DNA of 8,047 nt. It comes from an uncultured Clostridium sp. (GTDB lineage: Bacteria > Bacillota > Clostridia > TANB77 > CAG-508). Within the stretch, counting starts at the first letter, position 1, and every line of letters begins with the position of its first letter. Below, piece by piece: positions 5,588 through 8,047 of the stretch. Under the pieces are notes generated by a model, which saw only the letters and a list, made by a program, of their open reading frames with translations, did no database searches and was not told the origin of the DNA. The translations under genes were made by a program, and so were the position numbers. The stretch is taken from contig CAMSEX010000054.1 of NCBI GenBank assembly GCA_947057875.1, forward strand, positions 1-8,047, given 5' to 3'.

Positions 5588-5641
5588 CTAACCTTGCCAT
5601 CGTTTCATCCTATAAATTTCTTTAAAAAAAGCTATTTTCAT
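5588..5641 (-). CDS. Possible leader peptide upstream of trpS (17 codons, one Trp)
   Basis: ATG at 5641 is preceded by GAGG with a 7-nt spacer and opens a frame encoding MKIAFFKEIYRMKRWQG, ending at TAG 5590-5588, about 40 nt before the trpS start. It sits in the predicted trpS leader. The single Trp codon is third from the end, the placement expected if ribosome stalling at Trp served as a sensor. I see no terminator hairpin after it, so classical attenuation is not supported. The T-run in its codons 4-6 could pair with the AGAAAAAG preceding the trpS start, which would allow translational control. Chance is a real alternative for so short an ORF. Confidence 0.35.
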   Translation of the reverse strand: MKIAFFKEIYRMKRWQG

Positions 5642-5662
5642 TCCATCGCCTCACAAATTTTA

Positions 5663-5678
5663 ATAATAATATTATTAT
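5663..5678. promoter_or_regulatory. 16-bp AT-only palindrome overlapping the trpS -10 box and start site
   Basis: ATAATAATATTATTAT is a perfect palindrome placed where a repressor would block initiation. It is made only of A and T in a very AT-rich region, so chance is likely; it is listed as a candidate only. Confidence 0.2.
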
Positions 5679-5703
5679 ACACATTTTATTTATTATTTGT
5701 CAA
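5674..5703 (-). promoter_or_regulatory. Promoter of the trpS-cupin-obgE operon
   Basis: On the minus strand, perfect TTGACA (5703-5698), an 18-bp spacer and perfect TATAAT (5679-5674). Transcription would start near 5667. It is the strongest consensus promoter in the window and lies downstream of the purL stop. Confidence 0.85.
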
Positions 5704-5752
5704 CTTTTCACCAGCAAAACTTGCTATAGGCTAATTTTGCAGAGATGGGTTT

Positions 5753-5782
5753 TAAAGGAAGGGCAAGCAGCCTTTCCCTTTA
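5753..5782 (-). terminator. Possible terminator hairpin overlapping the purL stop codon
   Basis: On minus-strand RNA, UAAAGGGAAAGGC pairs with GCCCUUCCUUUA around a UGCUU loop, with an A-C mismatch, a G-U pair and an A-A mismatch near the base. The 5' arm begins with the purL TAA. The U residues lie in the stem and only A residues follow, so it may act more as a 3'-end stabiliser than an efficient terminator. The strong trpS promoter follows 50 bp later. Confidence 0.45.
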
Positions 5783-8047
5783 GTTAAAATACGCTACCCC
5801 ACTTTCAAACAACTTTTGATCCTTATTTCTTGGCATATTTTTATAAATATCAGTATAACTTCTCTCAGAATGCCCCATTTTTCCCATAATTCTACCATCA
5901 GGGCTGGTAATACACTCAATTGCATAATTAGAACCATTTGGATTAAACTCAATTTCCATACTTGCATTGCCTTCAAAATCAACATATTGTGTTGCAATTT
6001 GCCCATTTTCAGCCAAATCTTTGTATACTTGTTCATTTACTACAAATCTTCCTTCTCCATGAGAAATTGGAATGGTAAACACATCTCCTACATTTACTTT
6101 ACTAAACCAAGGCGACATTTTAGAAGTCACTTTTGTTTGCACCATACAAGATTGATGTCTTGCAATTTGGTTAAATGTCAATGTTGGCATTTCGCTCGTC
6201 ATATCTATAATTTTTCCATAAGGCAACAAACCAGTTTTTACAAGCGCTTGGAAACCATTACAAATCCCTAACATCAAACCATCCTTTTCATATAAATGGC
6301 TATGGATTAAATCTCTTAATTTTGGATTTCTAAACACAGCGCTAATAAATTTTCCAGAGCCATCTGGTTCATCCCCTGCACTAAATCCACCTGGCAACAT
6401 AATAATCTGTGCCTCATTAATTTGCTTTGCAAATTCTTCTATTGAATCTGTTACATCATTTGATTTTATATTTTTGAAGACACTCGTATTTACAATTGCT
6501 CCTGCATCTTCAAACGCTTTTGTCACATCATATTCACAGTTTGTTCCTGGAAAAACAGGAATAAATACACGTGGTTTTGCAATTGGTTTGCTATATTTTA
6601 TGGTACACGTTTTATCAGATACTATATTTTCTACTTTTGCCTTTTCATTTTTCACTTTCGTTGGAAAAACTTTTTCTAGTGGCTCTTTCCAAACTTGAAT
6701 CAATTCTTCAATTGGCATTTCTACATTTCCAATCACAATTTTACCACAGTCACAAGTTGTTCCTAATTCTACAAACTTGCTATTTTTAACATCTTCTGAT
6801 AATTCCATCACAAAAGAACCATACATCAATTCAAAATAGTTGACATTAGACATTGCTTTGAAACCTAGCTTATTCCCCATACATGCTTTTGTTAAAACGT
6901 CTGCTAGTCCACCATTTCGTACACTTGCAATAGAAAGTACTTTTCCTTCATTCATTAATTTATGTACTATTTCAAAATTTTCTTTTAAATCCTCAAAATC
7001 TGGCAAATCATTCTCGTCTATTTTGCTTCTCAATAAAACAACTTTTGAACCAGCTTTTTTAAATTCATTGGAAACTACTTTATGAATATCCACTGTGCTT
7101 ACGCAAAACGAAACAACTGTTGGTGGCACATCTAAATCATTATATGAACCAGACATACTGTCTTTTCCACCAATTGACGCTACTTGCATTTTTTCTTGCA
7201 CCAAATACGCTCCCAATAATGCCGCAAAAGGCTTGCCCCATCTGTTTGGTTGATTTCCTAATTTTTCAAAATATTCTTGCAAAGTCAGCCAAGATTCTTT
7301 ATAATCTCCACCAAGTGCAACTAATTTTGTCATAGATTCAATTATGCTATATACAGCTCCATGAAATGGGCTCCATTTTGCAATTTCTGGGTTGAAGCCA
7401 TAAGTCATTATCGTTCCTGTATTGGTGTAACCTTTCAAAGTAGGAATTCGAGCAACCATTCCTTCAGCTGGTGTTAACTGATATTTTCCACCAAATGGCA
7501 TCATCACAGTACCAGCACCAATTGTGCTATCAAATCTTTCCACCAAACCTTTTTGTGAACAACAGTTTAAACCAGAAATCGTTTCTTTCCATTTTTTCAC
7601 AATATCTTTCGGATTTTCTTGTTTTTTGAATGGAGATTTTTCTTCTTCTGGTTTTTGAACAGAAACCTGCGCTTTTTTCACATCGCCATTGGTATCCAAA
7701 AATTCTCTCGAAACATCCACGATACATTTTCCGCGCCAAAACATTTTTACACGTGGTTCTTCCACAACTTCCGCCACAATTGTTGATTCAATATTTTCTG
7801 TTTCTGCCAAATGAATAAATTTTTCTACATTTTCCTTCGCAATCACAACAGCCATTCTTTCTTGCGACTCAGAAATAGCAAGCTCAGTTCCATCTAACCC
7901 ATCATATTTAGTAGGCACTTTATCCAAGTTAATGACTAACCCTTCTGCCAACTCGCCAATTGCCACAGAGACTCCACCAGCACCAAAATCATTGCATCTT
8001 TTGATTAGTTGAGTTGCTTCTGGATTTCTGAATAATCTCTGAATTTT
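5780..8047 (-). CDS. purL: Phosphoribosylformylglycinamidine synthase, large single-chain form, C-terminal part
   Basis: PurL converts FGAR, ATP and glutamine to FGAM, the fourth step of purine synthesis. The frame is open to the window edge, so the 5' end is missing; 755 residues are present of what is usually about 1,250. The visible part starts in the FGAM synthase core (RNPEATQLIKRCNDFGAGGVSVAIGELAEG, then LDGTELAISESQERMAVV). It continues through SIGGKDSMSGSY (about residue 292) and ends in a class I glutamine amidotransferase domain from about residue 490. In that domain, PVFPGTNCEYDV and LPGGFSAGDEPDGSGKF precede the nucleophile Cys596 in GICNGFQ; SHGEGRF and the His726-Ser-Glu728 of MGHSER follow. 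A GTG at 7966 is internal, not a start. All catalytic residues of this half are intact. The fused glutaminase means no separate purQ is needed. It is followed by a weak hairpin and then the trpS promoter. Confidence 0.96.
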   Translation of the reverse strand, partial: KIQRLFRNPEATQLIKRCNDFGAGGVSVAIGELAEGLVINLDKVPTKYDGLDGTELAISESQERMAVVIAKENVEKFIHLAETENIESTIVAEVVEEPRVKMFWRGKCIVDVSREFLDTNGDVKKAQVSVQKPEEEKSPFKKQENPKDIVKKWKETISGLNCCSQKGLVERFDSTIGAGTVMMPFGGKYQLTPAEGMVARIPTLKGYTNTGTIMTYGFNPEIAKWSPFHGAVYSIIESMTKLVALGGDYKESWLTLQEYFEKLGNQPNRWGKPFAALLGAYLVQEKMQVASIGGKDSMSGSYNDLDVPPTVVSFCVSTVDIHKVVSNEFKKAGSKVVLLRSKIDENDLPDFEDLKENFEIVHKLMNEGKVLSIASVRNGGLADVLTKACMGNKLGFKAMSNVNYFELMYGSFVMELSEDVKNSKFVELGTTCDCGKIVIGNVEMPIEELIQVWKEPLEKVFPTKVKNEKAKVENIVSDKTCTIKYSKPIAKPRVFIPVFPGTNCEYDVTKAFEDAGAIVNTSVFKNIKSNDVTDSIEEFAKQINEAQIIMLPGGFSAGDEPDGSGKFISAVFRNPKLRDLIHSHLYEKDGLMLGICNGFQALVKTGLLPYGKIIDMTSEMPTLTFNQIARHQSCMVQTKVTSKMSPWFSKVNVGDVFTIPISHGEGRFVVNEQVYKDLAENGQIATQYVDFEGNASMEIEFNPNGSNYAIECITSPDGRIMGKMGHSERSYTDIYKNMPRNKDQKLFESGVAYFN

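Noticed and set aside
5714..5740. Inverted repeat GCAAAA / TTTTGC downstream of purL
   Set aside because: Only six base pairs with a 15-nt loop and no U-run; too weak to call a terminator or operator.
5555..5779. T-box riboswitch upstream of trpS
   Set aside because: Neither the conserved T-box sequence nor a terminator/antiterminator pair is visible on the minus strand.
5794..6036. 80-codon minus-strand ORF inside purL, and similar plus-strand ORFs across purL and obgE
   Set aside because: They overlap strongly conserved coding frames, lack ribosome binding sites and show no recognisable protein signature; they are shadows of the real genes.
1..8047. CRISPR arrays, insertion sequences, tRNA or rRNA genes
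   Set aside because: Read through on both strands; no regularly spaced repeats, transposase motifs, terminal inverted repeats with target duplications, or tRNA/rRNA signatures were seen.

Overview
The window is a low-GC, mostly minus-strand chromosomal segment of a Gram-positive bacterium, most likely a member of the Clostridia (Bacillota). This rests on strong AGGAGG-type ribosome binding sites, TTGACA/TATAAT promoters with 17-18 bp spacers, the rimP-nusA gene order, and a large single-chain PurL with its glutaminase domain at the C-terminus. I cannot name the genus. The first 45 bases are not genomic: they match the Illumina TruSeq P5/read-1 adapter, so position 46 is the true edge of the contig. 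The assembly should be treated as draft quality.

Layout from left to right. Positions 46-990 hold nusA (partial) and rimP on the minus strand, driven by a promoter at 1071-1099 through a leader with two overlapping stem-loops. A divergent promoter at 1139-1167 drives an rdgB/HAM1-type nucleotide pyrophosphatase on the plus strand, broken by a frameshift near 1449. A hairpin at 1764-1797 separates it from a convergent unknown 120-residue gene (1820-2182, minus). That gene is about 49% GC against roughly 26% in the neighbouring ferritin-like gene, and its protein contains an internal two-fold repeat. A ferritin-like diiron protein follows (2324-2854, minus).

Positions 2902-5548 form a probable trpS - cupin - obgE operon on the minus strand. 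It starts at a TTGACA-18-TATAAT promoter (5674-5703), and its leader contains a possible 17-codon upstream ORF with one Trp codon. It ends in a 17-bp hairpin at 2858-2899. That hairpin also contains the promoter and the Shine-Dalgarno sequence of the ferritin-like gene. The right end (5780-8047) is the C-terminal 755 residues of PurL, running off the window.

Most genes are housekeeping: transcription elongation and termination (NusA), 30S maturation (RimP), nucleotide pool cleaning (RdgB), ribosome-associated GTPase (Obg), tRNA charging (TrpRS) and purine synthesis (PurL). I see no CRISPR array, insertion sequence, tRNA or rRNA. The parts most worth a second look are the nested terminator/promoter/SD at 2858-2905, the foreign-looking repeat protein with duplicated dyads in its leader, the trpS leader ORF, and the broken rdgB.
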